A stretch of 64,000 bases of DNA from Incurvaria masculella (GCA_946894095.1 OX335656.1:511001-575000); one strand, 5' to 3'; positions 1 to 12,489 are shown, counted from the first letter of the stretch. The notes: generated from the sequence alone by a model not told the origin. Translations and numbers: made by a program.

Positions 1-70
1 GCAGCAGCTCTATATCCGCTTTAATCGTTAGCATGACGGTGCAGGAGATGCTGATGGCCAGCGCGCAGAC
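1..70 (-). CDS. Possible partial exon of an unidentified membrane protein
   Basis: Read on the minus strand, a TTCTTTAG acceptor (ending at 71) is followed by an open, GC-richer stretch that runs off the left window edge. Its 23 codons give a hydrophobic segment beginning VCALAISISCTVML, then a polar KADIE run, which would suit a membrane helix and its flank. GC content and codon use differ from the AT-rich DNA to the right, which supports an exon. No family was recognised, and only 70 bases are visible, so this could be chance. The rest of the gene would lie outside the window. Confidence 0.3.
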
Positions 71-1299
71 CTAAAGAACCAAACCGTCCGCATAGCAGAG
101 AACGCAATCCGGTAATGGCGAGCCCCCGCTATTACGCCCAGACGCCACGCAAAGCTCCGCACCTATGGAAGAGTGTGGCCGAGCAGTAAAATGCATCGAG
201 AGGGTGCATAAAATCATGGAAAGCGTTGAGGAAATTATTAGAATTACATTTGTATGCATAGATTTTTTAGCTAATTCTGTAATATAGTAAGCCGTACTAT
301 ATTTAATCGTAGAGCATGTATGTATGAAACTATTTATGTCTGTAGATGAACCGAAAGAAGTGTGCTGTGGTCGTACCGTATGATGCTCTATTATCTCTGC
401 CTACCCCTCGGGAAAGCGGCGTGAAGGTGTGTATGTATATATGTATATTTAGGCAATCGCCTTTATAAAGATTTTATTACAATTATTAAGTGAATTTTAA
501 AATAAATAACAGCGGAATTTTGTGCCAGTTATTCTTCTCTATGATTATTGTGGCTAAATGCTAAATGTTAAACTATTTCAAGTCAAGTTCAGTGCACAGA
601 GCGCATCGGCCTCGGCGCCACAGTAGGCATTGGCATTTGCATGGAAAACTTATCTGGGTCAACGTTTAATGTGTGGCGTTTAGGGTGATGCCGTTTGTAC
701 ATTCTATGGATGATAAATATGAAATACACACACGTATTAAATACCTATGAACTTATGCTTCTAATCTCCTTGGCTGATTTCATTCCGCCACCAATGTACC
801 TACGGTCACTATTTAGGGTATGATTTTTTTTTTTGTTATGGGTAATTAATTAAATTTATGGTGATTTTATTAAATCGTCATGACAAAATCATACATGTTG
901 AGGTTTTTTTATATAAGTAAGCATATAAGATTAATCTAAATAATAAAATGGTTTCATGTCAAGGTTTTCCGATAATCATGTTTGCTAATAAATGCCTATT
1001 TATAAAACTAAAAATATAAAACGATAACTTATTGGATATGGTCATTCTAAGGTCATATGTCCCCTTAAGGACCTCAAATGTACATAGTAACCAACCAACT
1101 ATTTTAGAAACAACTATTTGAACATTTCAGGACAAGTAGTGTAGTCATTGCAGCCCACAACGACTGGCGTGCCAAATAAAAAAAAATCTGAAAGAGTCGG
1201 AACAATTACTTTTATTTGTATGGTATGGCTATGCATGGGTAAGCATTTAGGTGACATTTTTTCTTATTTCAAATTGATATCTATTACAATAAAATAGTT
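71..1299. other. Non-coding stretch, no gene seen
   Basis: AT-rich DNA with no supported reading frame on either strand. The only structured part is the retroelement-like tail at 330-470, listed separately. Confidence 0.6.
330..470 (+). repeat. Retroelement-like 3' tail, inverted mate at 5175-5290
   Basis: The block around GAAAGAAGTGTGCTGTGG, CTCTGCCTACCCC and AAAGCGGCGTGAAGG reappears on the opposite strand at 5175-5290. It ends in a degenerate TATG/TATA simple repeat, as many non-LTR retrotransposon 3' ends do. No coding sequence is attached. The family was not identified. Confidence 0.45.
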
Positions 1300-1512
1300 C
1301 TAATTTAACCCTAGTTTTATTTCTTTCCTTTTGCACTCGTTTTTGCTCAGGCAAAAGCAGATGAATTTTGCCAAAATATGCAGGTTGTTCAGGGCTGCAA
1401 TCTCTTGATGTATCACAACTGACACTATTTGCTGAGCGATGCAGGAGTCGACGGTGCTACCGCATATACGTTGGTAGTCACCGCTCGCAAAAAATGCAAG
1501 GGTAGTTATTAT
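1300..1512 (-). pseudogene. HARBI1-like (PIF/Harbinger) transposase exon fragment
   Basis: The minus strand has a clear acceptor (TATGCTTTCAG, ending at 1513), then about 70 codons. The opening residues include LAFFASGDYQR, then IAQQIVSVVIH, EIAALN and KFICF. This order resembles the N-terminal part of HARBI1-like nucleases from PIF/Harbinger transposons (pattern FFAsGsYQ..G....S...VS..I..V..ALN....KFI.FP). The reading frame stops after KLGLN, or is cut by a weak GTTAAA donor. The DDE catalytic part is not seen downstream. It is either one exon of a split, decayed transposase or a domesticated derivative; decay is more likely. Confidence 0.5.
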
Positions 1513-2494
1513 CTGAAAGCATAACAAACAATAAGTAAAGCAAAGGTATTTTTTTAATAAGCGTAGGTAGGTTTAATTGAGACATATTTAAGTAATTACC
1601 AATACAATTCTAGGTTATATCAAGAATATTTTGAGGTAAATTATCCGCCAATCTACGCCCACTTCAGGACGAATATTTTGACAAGTGGGTAGGTAATTAT
1701 CCACCACGTAATTTATATTGCATGCTATCTCTCACAATAAGGTAGTAAGAGTCCCTCGGCCCCACCAAATCAGTGATATTGCATTCATGAATTTTCTTAC
1801 TTTTTGGGCTGGGGAGATGCTGTCGGGTCTCCTTGGTTGAGGAAGAAGTGGCGCGGTCTCACGGCATAGCTCAAGGATATCCGGAGCGAGGTGGTAGAAC
1901 TTCCGAAAGTCTGTTGTCGGCGGTGATGTCGTACTTACACTTTTTGTTTTCCAATTCATGGCTCGGAATAAGTTGATTTTCGGTAGACGAGTTTGATTGA
2001 TTCAAATATTATCCAAATCACGTTTGATTACATCCAGTCCAGCCATGGAGGTATACCTCCATGCATTCATCTGTCAAACTATTGAAATGGTACAAAAATG
2101 TTAAATTTTTCCTATGGATTTGCTTGACCGACACTGCATAAACGAGTGACGAGTGAACTTACGTCGTTTGACAGCGAGGATGGTACTAGTCGTCAGCTTT
2201 ATTCCCTGACTTGTAATTCCCTCGGCGAATAAACTCACCATGGTAGACCCCCAGAAGTTCAACTCAGGCGATTGTTGAGATAGATACTCGTACCTTCCCT
2301 ACGCCGAGTGTCGGGGTTGCCACTGAAATATTGGCGGAGCACTGCTGGTTCTGTAACTTTTAAAAAGAAAGCTTCGGAGGACCATTAGAGACAGTCAGCA
2401 CCGCGAAACTAGCTTGGAGCCCATACAAGCGGAATGTGCCTGTGCAGGTACACAACATCGGGACTTTGTATGGAGGATATAATCCTTTATATAT
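1513..2494. other. Non-coding stretch, no gene recognised
   Basis: A 75-codon minus-strand frame at 1732-1959 resembles nothing recognised. A perfect 20-base palindrome (CATGGAGGTATACCTCCATG) sits near 2044-2063. Neither supports a gene. Confidence 0.5.
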
Positions 2495-2874
2495 TCTGCG
2501 CTAGTGGCGCGGGGATCTGCCTAGCATACCAGAGGTCTGGGTACAAATCCTTGCCCCGTCCATACACCACTCTCTTTCTCTTTCTGAGTTAGATAGTGCA
2601 TTTCGTCACGAATGCGAGCTGCTCAATGGTTCGGAATCCAAATAAAACTGTAGGTCCCCTTCCTCTACTAGGCCGCCCGGGCTTGTACCATCGCATTGGA
2701 TGAGAAGATGGTCCAAGCGGCGACGAAAAAATGTCCGTTTAACGTAGCCGTGCTCATAAAGGGAAGGTCCTGGCATGGCACCTTAGTTCCTTCGAGAATG
2801 TGGTGTATTGGACTAATACCATAACGGTAGAAGTGTGGTATTAGCCATCCATGGCAAGTTGCATAAAAAAACAT
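2495..2874 (+). mobile_element. SINE, family B, near full length with tRNA-like head
   Basis: The most complete copy of a short element found about twelve times in the window. The head (about 2495-2590) contains GGGTACAAATCC, close to a tRNA B box. The body carries GGTTCGGAATCC, then ACTGTAGGTCCCC, ACCATCGCATTGGATGAGAAGATGG and AAAGGGAAGGTCCTGGCATG. The end ATTAGCCATCCATG leads into an A-rich tail. A polymerase III promoter-like head plus an A-rich tail and no coding capacity fit a SINE. Family name not asserted. Confidence 0.6.
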
Positions 2875-3121
2875 GTATTTTATTGCATTCGTGGGTGTGA
2901 GTATAGAGTGTTGGTCCCGGAGGTGGCGAGGCGGGGCGGGACCGGTCGGTTCCCAGGCGCAGACGAGGGCGCGAGAACTCGACGACTTAATTAAGAGTAT
3001 ATTTGTCACAATCCCATCATGTTGCGTCCATCAATTAGTGTCGACTGCCGCCGACCGCGACCCGACTCCGTCACTCGCTCGCATCCATTTGCATGTTTAC
3101 ATTAGTCGCGCCAACTGTTAA

Positions 3122-3592
3122 GGGCCTGGTACTAGCCAAATCGCAAAGTTAGACGAGGCACCCCAAGTAAACTAACTAAGTCTGACGATTATAAGTGTCA
3201 TCCTTACAATATATGATTCCTTGTCTAGGAATCGAATGATTTTCGTTAATGTATGTTTCCTTTTTCTATACAAAATACATTGCGGAAACGGTGTCCATTT
3301 CCGAACTTTTTTGACTAAATGTAGAAATCTAAAAGCAAATGGATTTTTTTGTTTATGCATATATGCTGTTTTTGCTTATATCTATAAATCGAATGACTTT
3401 CAGATTTCTAATGAGAAAAATCAACTTTTTTATTTTTATTATTATTTAAATAAATGATGGAATAAAAAAATATTAACAATCCATTATCAGTCTGGAGTTC
3501 TATTTGGATTTGCTGAAGCGTTTCACTACATATTATTACATTTGTTAAAAAGTGCATTTGTATGGCGCGAGTAGTTGGCTAGTCCTAGCGCC
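3122..3592 (+). mobile_element. TTAA-flanked miniature element, family G, copy 1
   Basis: A 471-base element bounded by TTAA at 3118-3121 and 3593-3596. The ends are imperfect inverted repeats, GGGCCTGGTACTAGCCAA and GGCGCTAGGACTAGCCAA (the latter read from the right end). The interior is AT-rich and has no transposase. TTAA target duplications are typical of piggyBac-type elements. The same sequence occurs in reverse at 18436-20169, where it is interrupted by a mariner. Confidence 0.65.
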
Positions 3593-3699
3593 TTAACGCG
3601 CTGGAACCTTGCAAGAATAAAGTACTTTTGAAAGTTCATCAGATAGGGTAAAAAACAAGATATACAAATACCGGGATACTGTTGTGGAGATGAAAAGGT

Positions 3700-3900
3700 G
3701 GCGTTAAGACCCCTACTAGGAGGTAGGGTTTACGCCCGCTCGGCAATGAAAAAATGTCCGTGTTTTCCATCCAGTTCAATATAGCCGTGCTCGTAAAGGG
3801 AAGGTCCTGGCATGTCACCTAATTCCTTCGGGAACGTTGTGTTTTTGGGCTAATATCATTACGGTAGTAGTCATCCATGTCAAGATGCATAAAAAAAGGC
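3700..3900 (+). mobile_element. SINE family B, head-truncated copy
   Basis: Shares CCTACTAGGAGGTAGGGTT, CAATGAAAAAATGTCCGTG, TTTTCCATCCAGTTCA and GGGAAGGTCCTGGCATG with the copy at 2495-2874. It ends with CATCCATGTCAAGATGCAT and an A run. The head and polymerase III promoter part are missing. Confidence 0.6.
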
Positions 3901-4077
3901 TGCGCGGCACCACTCGTTCTGGATGTTATATCGCTTGGATATCTCGATAGAGCGATGCAGGATTGCGTATTTGACGTATTTTTATGGTATTTTGGCGTCA
4001 AAGTGGCCAGGGCTTTTCTATTATAATATTATTATTATTATATATATATAATTTTATATTAATTTATATAATTGCAT

Positions 4078-4362
4078 TAGTAACTTTATTAGTTGTAAGT
4101 AACTTAAACTGAGGGTTGCTGTTTCTATTGTTCTTTGTTCTTTGCTTTAATCTGTTCTACCAAGAAATTGTTTGGCAGTAGCATTTAGATCTAAGTATGT
4201 ATTTCATAATTGTGGACGGAAAAATATGATATGTAAACCCGTGAAGTTTCTTTGCGGCTTCTTCTTTACTGGGTTGATCGAATCCGCGGATCTTTGTGAC
4301 GTAACTTGGTGTACTTTGACTACCAATAAGTTTAAATAAATGAAATGAAATGAAATTATTGG
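4078..4362 (+). repeat. Retroelement 3' tail, family A, copy 1
   Basis: One of three related blocks (also 12490-12772 and 30575-31066). They share TTCTACCAAG, GCATTTAGATCTAAG, TTCTTTACTGGGTTGATCGA and TTTGACTACCAA, and all end TTTAAATAAATGAAATGAAA. The constant 3' end with a short ATGAA-type repeat and the lack of coding sequence suggest 3' ends of an RTE-like non-LTR retrotransposon. No reverse transcriptase is attached. Confidence 0.5.
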
Positions 4363-4811
4363 CTTAGCTTCTATGCGTCGCTACGCAATAAGTGTGTTGT
4401 CATGTTGGAACTAGCAGCTCTATGTAGAATGCGCTACGGAAGACTATAACTACATACCAATATCCATCACCACTTTTTTTTTTATAAAATATATTTATCA
4501 TTTTTTAACCACGAAAATAGTAATCAGCAAGACCCAAGGTAATTATTAATGTGTAATTAAAATTAATTGGGTTTTGGGTGGGTGAGCGTTTTCGATCGTT
4601 GAGCCTGGCCGTAGTTCCGATTCTACGTAAAACTTTACCCTTATTTATCAAGTGTTAGGGTGAATTGCAATCAATCATAGATGGTAGAAGCGGAAATTAT
4701 TTATTTCCGTATTTTCCATCCAGTTCAGTGTAAGTATCCAAACAATATATGTATTTATCTTTTTACGTTCGACCGCTGTCAAGCACTAAAGGCACTTTCG
4801 GTATCCTCGTG

Positions 4812-5026
4812 CAGCAGGTCTATTCCTGGCATTCAGTAATCAGTAATCAGGAATCCTAAGTCTAGAAAACCGCTTTTATAGCGATTTTTAAAGCGAACTT
4901 TTCGACGGAAAACATTGATTTTAAAAAACTTTTCTCCCGAATATTTTCGTCAAGAAAATACCGCTACTAAAGCGGTTTTCTAGACCCAGGATTCCTGATT
5001 CCTGAATGCCAGGAATAGACCTGCTG
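4812..5026. mobile_element. Foldback miniature element, family F, copy 1
   Basis: The outermost 25 bases are a perfect inverted repeat (left starts CAGCAGGTCTATTCCTGG; right ends CCAGGAATAGACCTGCTG). Similarity continues inward for about 55 bases through GTCTAGAAAACCGCTTT. Total length is 215 bases with no coding capacity. The CAG ends resemble hAT-type termini, but no clear 8-base target duplication was seen. A second copy at 24502-24926 is split by a SINE. Confidence 0.7.
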
Positions 5027-5174
5027 AGGGTTTGACTCTCTACGGGTCAGCAGCGTATCAGCTATTGTCGCGGTTCATACTGGCAGCGGCGGCGCGGGTG
5101 CGACGGGGGCGGTCGGATTCCGATCGAATTACTGCTGTTGTTGCCTGTTGGCGTTGGATAATTGTTTGCTCTAC

Positions 5175-5290
5175 GACTTGTTTACATGCATACATTCCTT
5201 CACGCCGCTTACCAGGAGGGGTAGGCAGAGATGATCACAGTACACTTCTTTCGCTTGATCTGCAGACATAATTTTGTTCTTACATGCTCT
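5175..5290 (-). repeat. Inverted mate of the 330-470 tail
   Basis: Read on the minus strand, it contains GAAAGAAGTGTACTGTG, CTCTGCCTACCCC and AGCGGCGTGAAGG in the same order as 330-470. The flanking sequences differ, so these are two dispersed copies. No coding sequence was recognised in the rest of 5027-5525. Confidence 0.45.
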
Positions 5291-5525
5291 ACGATTGCGG
5301 GTGCTACCTTCCGGACCTTTACGAAGTATTACATCGAGTTACGTTCTCCAAGGCCTGCTCATTTCGTCATTTTCCTTCATACATTCGTTCTTTAAGTCCG
5401 AACCATTTTTTCACTCTCTTTCTCGTCACATCATTATTCAATTGACATTGCTGTCTAATCCAGTCATTTTTAAATTTGTCGGTTAAATTACTCCACATAC
5501 TCAAGCATCGCATTTCTTCTTTTTT

Positions 5526-5700
5526 TTAATGTAACTGGACATGGATGGCTAATACCGAACTGACCGTCAGATATTAGCCTAACACACCACATGGGAACAA
5601 GACCTTCCTTATATTGCTCGGCTACGTTGAACTGGATAGAAAACACGGACAATTTTCATTGCGGCTTCGACTATCGTTCACTAAAACCTACGAAGTACAT
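5526..5700 (-). mobile_element. SINE family B copy
   Basis: Starts with a T run (A tail on the minus strand), then ACTGGACATGGATGGCTAAT, the CACCACATGGGAAC block and TTGAACTGGATAGAAAACAC. It stops before the head. Confidence 0.6.
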
Positions 5701-5847
5701 AGCTTGAGTAACGAACGACTCACTTTATAGTTCGCCTTCTGCGAATATCTGGGGGCACGGCTCAGTCGAGTATTTAAAAAAAATGTATCTCAAAGAACAT
5801 GTTTAGATGCTTTACTGTTTTAATCTCATTTAATTCAACAATGCTAT

Positions 5848-6041
5848 GTCTTATGACTAATCATTATAAGATGTTTCCATTTTATCGTTGAGTAATCCAC
5901 CTCCAAAGTTATTGTATAAAACGCGCGAAAAATACGAACTTTCGGACTAACTTAGAAACCAAACACTATTTTACAATGCTGCTCATCAGACATCTACTTC
6001 AGTCAAATAAATATGTTTTGAGCTGAGCGGGAAGGCCCACC
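5848..6041 (-). mobile_element. TTAA-flanked miniature element, family D, truncated copy
   Basis: Only one end is kept: AAAACGCGCGAAAAATACGA and GAGCGGGAAGGCCCACC, followed by TTAA (6042-6045). It corresponds to the left part of the copy at 15975-16506, read in reverse. Confidence 0.6.
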
Positions 6042-6045
6042 TTAA

Positions 6046-7389
6046 GCCTACGAATTGTCGTCACGTTTGATCAAGAAAAGGGGTTGTCTTACTCATAATG
6101 CTATTAGAGCTCTCTGCGCCAAAAAAAACTAAATTAGAAGTCGCACTTTCGCAGTTGTTTTTTTGGTCGCCTGTCAGCGAGCCGGCTCGGCTCGCGGGCG
6201 CACGTCTCGCCGGATGCTAATTAAATTAGCAGATTAAAAGAGTTCAGGCCGATGTCCGAAAAGTAAGCGGTAATTGAGAAATGGATACAGATGGGTCGCG
6301 GGGCGGGGACAGGGGGTGAGGCGACGTCGACAGCGGGGCGGAGGCGAGGGGGTCCGGACATTGTTTCCAGTCAAAGCCTTTGACTTTCAAAGGTTGCTCG
6401 CCTATGCCTTTATAACGAGAACTTGTTTTATATTTCCCTTGGTACAATGGCTCTACTTATTGTGCCGCTTTTTCGTTAGCGCGGCACTTATTGTTCTTCT
6501 AAGTTATACTATCGCTGCATGTATTCGTTGTTTCCGTTGCCCGGCGGAGGCCTGGCTTCAAACCCTCCCGGCACGCCCCTCTTTCTTTGCGGGTTGAAAA
6601 TGTTCATTCCATTACGAGGGAGTTTCTCCCTAGTTCGGAACATATGTAAAACTTTAGAACCACTTCTCCTTGAGCCCACCCGGACGGTATCGCTATGAAT
6701 AAAAGATGGTTGCAGCGTCACTCCAGGAAAATTGTGTTAATTTTCCTTTCAGGGGGTAATTCCTGAATTAACTGGCATACCGAAAATAATTTAGTGAAAC
6801 ATTCACAGATAATAAGTTAGTTAAGGAATGCTTAATTTCCGTCGTTTTGCATTAAAATCTACCACAAAGTTCCATTTAACATAACAGCGAGTCGCCCGTA
6901 TAATCATAATTACCGAGGGCTCATTGTATGGGTTTGCTTGCTTGTCAATGATTAAAATCTGACGAGGCTAAGGGAAACGTTAGGGCCTGGAGGACGATTC
7001 TGCTAGTTTAATAGTAGTTGCCAAAAACGTCAGTATCAAAATCTATACATAATAAGTATATGACGCATGCTCCGGAGCTGGCCGCTGCTGGTATGTATGG
7101 TACTAGACCTGCCTTTAAGTAAGTATGGCCAAACATGGTCACAGCGTACGGATGCGCTCCAAGTCAGTCCCCAACTACACAAACCGTCCAATACCTCTGC
7201 GACTATGTTTGCGTGGGGCAAGTGTTATTACTTTCAGAAAATTGGAGACTGCAGGTCTCATAGTTAGGCGTGATAGTCACTGAAGGCACATTTCCTTCCT
7301 TTGTTTGATCTGTGGTACTCACGGGACTGGCATCTGGTTGTAGCTGGAGGTGGTGGAAACGTGCATTAGTGATATATGTAGTCTGTAAG
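6046..7389. other. Non-coding stretch, no gene recognised
   Basis: Short frames of 60-107 codons overlap on both strands around 6240-6720 and 7036-7267. They lack splice context and recognisable motifs. A GC-rich patch lies at 6290-6360. Nothing else is supported. Confidence 0.5.
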
Positions 7390-7665
7390 AAAAGCCCTGT
7401 TCATCTACCACTTTCTTTTTTTTTCTCGGTTAGATAAGTGTATTTCGTGACAAATGCGTGCTGTTCTATAGTTCGGAATCCACGTAATACTGTAATTCGC
7501 CTTCCCCTTAGGTGATAGGGTTAAACCCGCCCTAGTTGGACCATCGCATGGGATGAAAAGATGGACAATGTGGCAATAAAGGTTTTCCGTGTTTTCCACC
7601 CAGTTCAGTGTAGCCATGCTCATAAAGAAAGGTCCCGGCATTGCACCTAATTCCAGTCATAAAAA
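7390..7665 (+). mobile_element. SINE family B copy with partial head
   Basis: Contains TCGGTTAGATAAGTGTATTT, TTCGTGACAAATGCG, GTTCGGAATCCACG, ACCATCGCATGGGATGAAAAG and AAAGGTCCCGGCAT, in the same order as 2495-2874. It ends in an A-rich run near 7657. Confidence 0.6.
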
Positions 7666-10600
7666 ATAGCCTGCAAGGAATATGCTATGAAGCGTGATAC
7701 GGATGTCCTGTCAGTCTTCACGATTCAAAAAAACTTTATTAAATGCTTGACCTGGAAAACATTAGAATGTAAAAGAAGGTAAGGTTGATGTGGACACGTC
7801 GCTGGGGTGCTAAGATATGAGGCACGAGTGTCAACCGGCATGGTGGCGGAAACGAGGTCACCGGCCGAAACCAGCGAGCATGGCAGCACGAGAGTGGCCA
7901 TCGAAAGTCATTCGTATGGCGGCAGCGGAGCCACGAGTTAGGGAAAAAACGTCTAACTGTAGTTAGCTCGCTAACTAATTCTATCTAATGTTCGTTGCAC
8001 TAAATAGCGCCCCTTCACGTGTCGTTGAAATTCATGGAAATCAGTAGTAATCAAATTCGCGAGCGAACTAACTCGCCGGCGCTGCTATCATCACAAACGT
8101 GTTTCGGTTGCTGCTCCTGTCCTTCAATGCTCGCTGGTCGAAACGTACATGCTACTGTATCTGCGCCAGATTTATATGCCCTATCGCGCACCCGACCCAA
8201 CCCATACCAACAGCTGGAGGGCCCTTTGCAAACAACGATATCCCACTTAGCGCTCGGCAAGACCACCTTGCACAGCTACTAATTGTTGAGCGAACTCCTT
8301 ACCGTATTGCACTTCCTGGAATACATAAACATGATGCAGTTTTTGAGAGATACGAAGACCTATGTAACTGAATGGCTCAGCCATTCAGTTACAAACGGAG
8401 AAAAAACTTTCAAGAATTCACGGCTAGAAGTATCTAGTACCCCCAAAGAATGGTCCGTTCGCTAGGACAAGGAAAGTTTACAGTCTTAAACTTAAAGTTT
8501 AAGGCTTTGCGGCCATAAACTCTCACCAAGTGGCCGTTTCAATTCGAGTTTCCTTGACACTTCCAGGTGGCCTTAATGAGTTCCAGTTCAAACAAAGTTA
8601 GGATCGAAGATGGTCGGCAGAACGTGCCGCCACTTCTCCCTAGCTTGCCGTCGAGAAGTTAGAAGCGGTTTTTTTCTTCGCTAATTGATACACCATATGG
8701 AATGTGTATATCATTCAGTCTTTTAGACCGTCGCATATTACTTCTGCACTCAAGAGATCGTACGAAAACTTGAAATCAAAATAAGAAATCGACGAAAACT
8801 GTCATGGTCGCGCCGCGCCAGTGACAGGAGCCTGTGTTCACTTTATGAGGGTACATTGTTTGAATTCTGTGAAGTTCTTACTCTTCAAGAGTTCGTCGTA
8901 TGCTATCCCCGGGTCCGTGCATGCTAGAGAGCGGGGAAATAATGAGCAAGTTTCTGAGAGGATGTTTCGAACACTCCAAGTCTCATTCGGCTTGGACTGA
9001 AGCAGGAGTAAAACTGTCTTCAAGTGAAGCTCACGTACTCAATGTTGAGACCAAAATATATTTGTTCGAAGTCGAATAATGATCGAACAGTTTAGCCTGA
9101 TGGAGCCAAGCCTTGATCATGTGCAGATGATCATGACGTTAGATGCAATGGCGATGCCATTTACAAAAAAAGGTAAAATTTACTTCGACTCTCTCGACAT
9201 TGTCCGGAATGAGTCTCGTCTATCTCAATGCTAATTATGTCTACAATCTCACCCAATTGAAACTGTTTACCCATGAGAAACATTGTCCGGTGCGATCGTG
9301 GCATTTGATGCTAATACAAGCTGCGCATTGTCTCAATGAAGAGTCTGCTAACGTGAACTTTACGTGGGCACATGTAGTGTATAGCACAAGAGAGTTCCTC
9401 GTAATCTGCTATCGATGTTGTGGCGATTTCGGTGTAGCGGCTTCAGCGATATTCGATTCCCACCCCCACGAGGGCAATGGCGACCGCTCGCAACAGTTGT
9501 TTGCTTTGAAATCTTCGAATGCAACGTCCATGTGTATTGACCGATCAAATGTCATAATAAATGTCGGCCTCCCACGGTATAACACGTTGCAAAGTCATTT
9601 ATTAGTATTATCTTTGATAGGTATTAGGTTTGTCAACTTTTGTTCTATATTTCCAAACTGAGGGGCGGAGCACTATTACTTATTCTGTGCTGAGGGTAGG
9701 GTAGACACATTCTTCAATTTTATTCTCGTCATTTATTACGCATGAGGTTACGGTATAGGATTATATTGCAAATTCTACCTCCTAGGAAATGTTTAAGATC
9801 TGAAGAATTAAAGCGATTGCTATAAGTTTTTAAGTTTACACCATCGCGTCGGAGCACATAATGTCTGTTAATACATACGGTTGTTCTGTGTGGAGTCTCC
9901 ACACCGGAAAAGTGTTAACGTCGGCCAATATTTATCTTTACGTCGTTCGCATTTGTTTAATTCATATTGAAAGATAGAAATACAATACTTCTTATAATAG
10001 GATGATTACCTTGTAAATACTTTATATTTTTTTATTAAATGACGAAGACTTTTTATCAGCCATTAATTGACCAATACCCATTGTTTCATAATCTAAACAT
10101 ACATTACTGGTAGCCCATTGGCGTTAATTCTCGTCGTTCGATAATCGAGGCATAACAACTGTGGGCGCGGTCGGGTTCTGGATGAGCGACCGTTGAGTCT
10201 GGCAGTGATTATGATTCCACGAAAAACTGACTAGGTGGGAATCCCGTCCGAGTTAGTACAATTGCATAGATTTAAACATGGCAGAATCGCCTAACATATA
10301 TTTTTTTGCAGTTTCCATACAGTTCAATGCATGTTTATTATTTATTCGGTAAAACGTTTTTCGCTTTATTCGAGTTTTCACACCCCTTACCGCTTGCCAC
10401 ATAATCGTCTGTGTGCGAATAGTCTCAGGAAAAAAGACGCCTGCAGGTGTGTCGGACGTAAGCCCGGGGCCACTCGCCGGGGGGGGGGGGGGGAGCAGCT
10501 CGTTCAGATGAGCCGATAGAGCCGCCAAAGACAAAGCCTTCACAATGGCGGGACAAGTGTGCGGGGAGGTCCCCACCTCCCCGGGTGAGCCAACTCCGCA

Positions 10601-11720
10601 GGACTTGAGTTGTTTATCAGCCGCCTGAAGAGATCAGGTGAGGGCGGCGCGGTGTCGAGTGGGGCGAGGTGGGGGAGGGCCGGCTCACCATCAGTGCCTC
10701 TCGAGTCGAGCGGTGAGTGCCGCTGGCCACGACGCGGTGCGTCCGTTCGGTGCCTCGGAAAGCAATGACGTTTCGAATGACCCTGTGCTGTCGGGACAGG
10801 TCTGATCCGGGAAAGGGGGAGGTGAAAATGTGCTTAATTACCAGTGTTGCGCTGGTGCAGACTATTTCAACCAATTTATGCAATTGTGCCCGTTTTAAGA
10901 TGAAATTTTCCACAACCTATTCGCATTCTTGCTTGTGCTAGCACAGGTCATGTCGTCGGACTGTTGGTTTGCGAGCACAAATCACACACACACTTACACT
11001 TTCATACGGTTTTGGACATCTGTTATTATTTTCTTACCCATGAAATTGGCGTTTTGAACTTGCCACTTCGATCTTAAATATCACCGACACTACATTTAGT
11101 AACCCCTGTGCTGTTTTAATTGTTTTTACTATATCACATCAGTCAATACATATCGGCCTGCACATTTTGGTCTATTCTATTCTATTCTTAGTCAATATCT
11201 TTTTAAAGTTAATTACATAAACTTAGGTATAATCGTAACAGTGGTATTGAAATTATTTTATTTGTTAGGTCCCACGGGACTAAGAAAAAAATTGGTTTCT
11301 TTTATGCATACCTGATTTCCGATTAAACCGAAATCAAGTTATGGGGGAATTATGAATTTGAAATTATTTCTATACTCCGTTTATATGCGGAACGTAATAT
11401 TGCAATGTTTGCGAGCCCACCTGAAGGTCGAGAGAAGAGGCAGAAAAAATTGGGGGATGAATAATCCCGGGACACCTGGTGCGGCAATATATACCTACCT
11501 GCTCCATTGTCCTGGATACGCCACTAAGTTAATAATGTTTGATGTAGTGGTCTTACGGGCCGGCCCTTTTTTTATTTTTTGTCTCTTAATATTACTTCAA
11601 CGTGCTTCATATGTGAATGATGATGTTTGCAAGGACACGTGCCTTAACTCATGCTGCGAAAAAATGCTGACATTTGTCGTTTTTTATATAACTGCACAAT
11701 GGCTAATGTCACACCCACAG
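7666..11720. other. Long stretch without a recognised gene
   Basis: The longest frame (9143-9661 +, 172 codons) has no family motif. The opposite strand over 9150-9600 also has long open pieces, so this may be a decayed coding element of unknown type. A run of about 14 G sits near 10481-10494, inside a GC-rich block at 10430-10820. Other frames of 60-107 codons are unsupported. No RNA gene or repeat array was seen. Confidence 0.5.
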
Positions 11721-11721
11721 T

Positions 11722-11800
11722 CATGATATTACTACCTAGTAGGGGAAGGGAACTACAGTTTTACATGCATCCCGAACCAGGAACGACAAATCCCAATCGC
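11722..11800 (-). repeat. SINE family B fragment
   Basis: A short match to the body and head junction: ACTACCTAGTAGGGGAAGG, CTACAGTTTTACATGCAT and CCGAACCAGGAACG. Both ends are missing. Confidence 0.4.
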
Positions 11801-12489
11801 CTTTTATGACATGCACGGGAAGAAATGCGGCGGGACCACTTTTTCTTTGCTGGAACCCACACAACACGGTAGCTTTGAAAAATATAATATGGAGAAGTGG
11901 AGAAAAGTCGACTGTTTTGAAGGGAAAATCGTCCCAAGATTCATTAAATAGGCAGCAGGCCTGGGGGAAACTCGAAAAGACGCTGCACAAACATTACCTT
12001 ATAACGAGATAGAGGGTCAAAATAAATTGAGTTTGCTCAGACATCCTACCTGTACAGTTTCATTATTTGATATACTAACGAAACGTTCTTAATTTCTGCA
12101 TTACTATTTGGGTCAGTATATTTTCTTATTCACTTTAATTTTCTTCATACCATTACGTCAAAAGCCAATTTATGCGGTAGGCATTGTGTTTTGAATACAT
12201 CCCAAAGGAGATAGCAAAGTTTGTAAGGACGAGAATATCTTTACTAATTTTAGGGTACCATGGTTTGATCGTTTTGGCTAAGGTGAATTCTAATCGATGA
12301 ATTTTTTGCACTAGGCGTCGCTTCCCGAGTCACAGGTTCGTGGTTCGTGCAGCATCACGTTGGTTTTTTAGTTTCTTATTTATTTATAAATATAGACACA
12401 TATGTTCTTGTTAGTGCGCACAAAACTGTATTTTATTGATTTAGTAATAAGGTAAACCAACAGCACACATACAAAGATTTGAAACATAA
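11801..12489. other. Non-coding stretch, nothing recognised
   Basis: AT-rich, with no supported frame, repeat or RNA gene. Confidence 0.5.
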
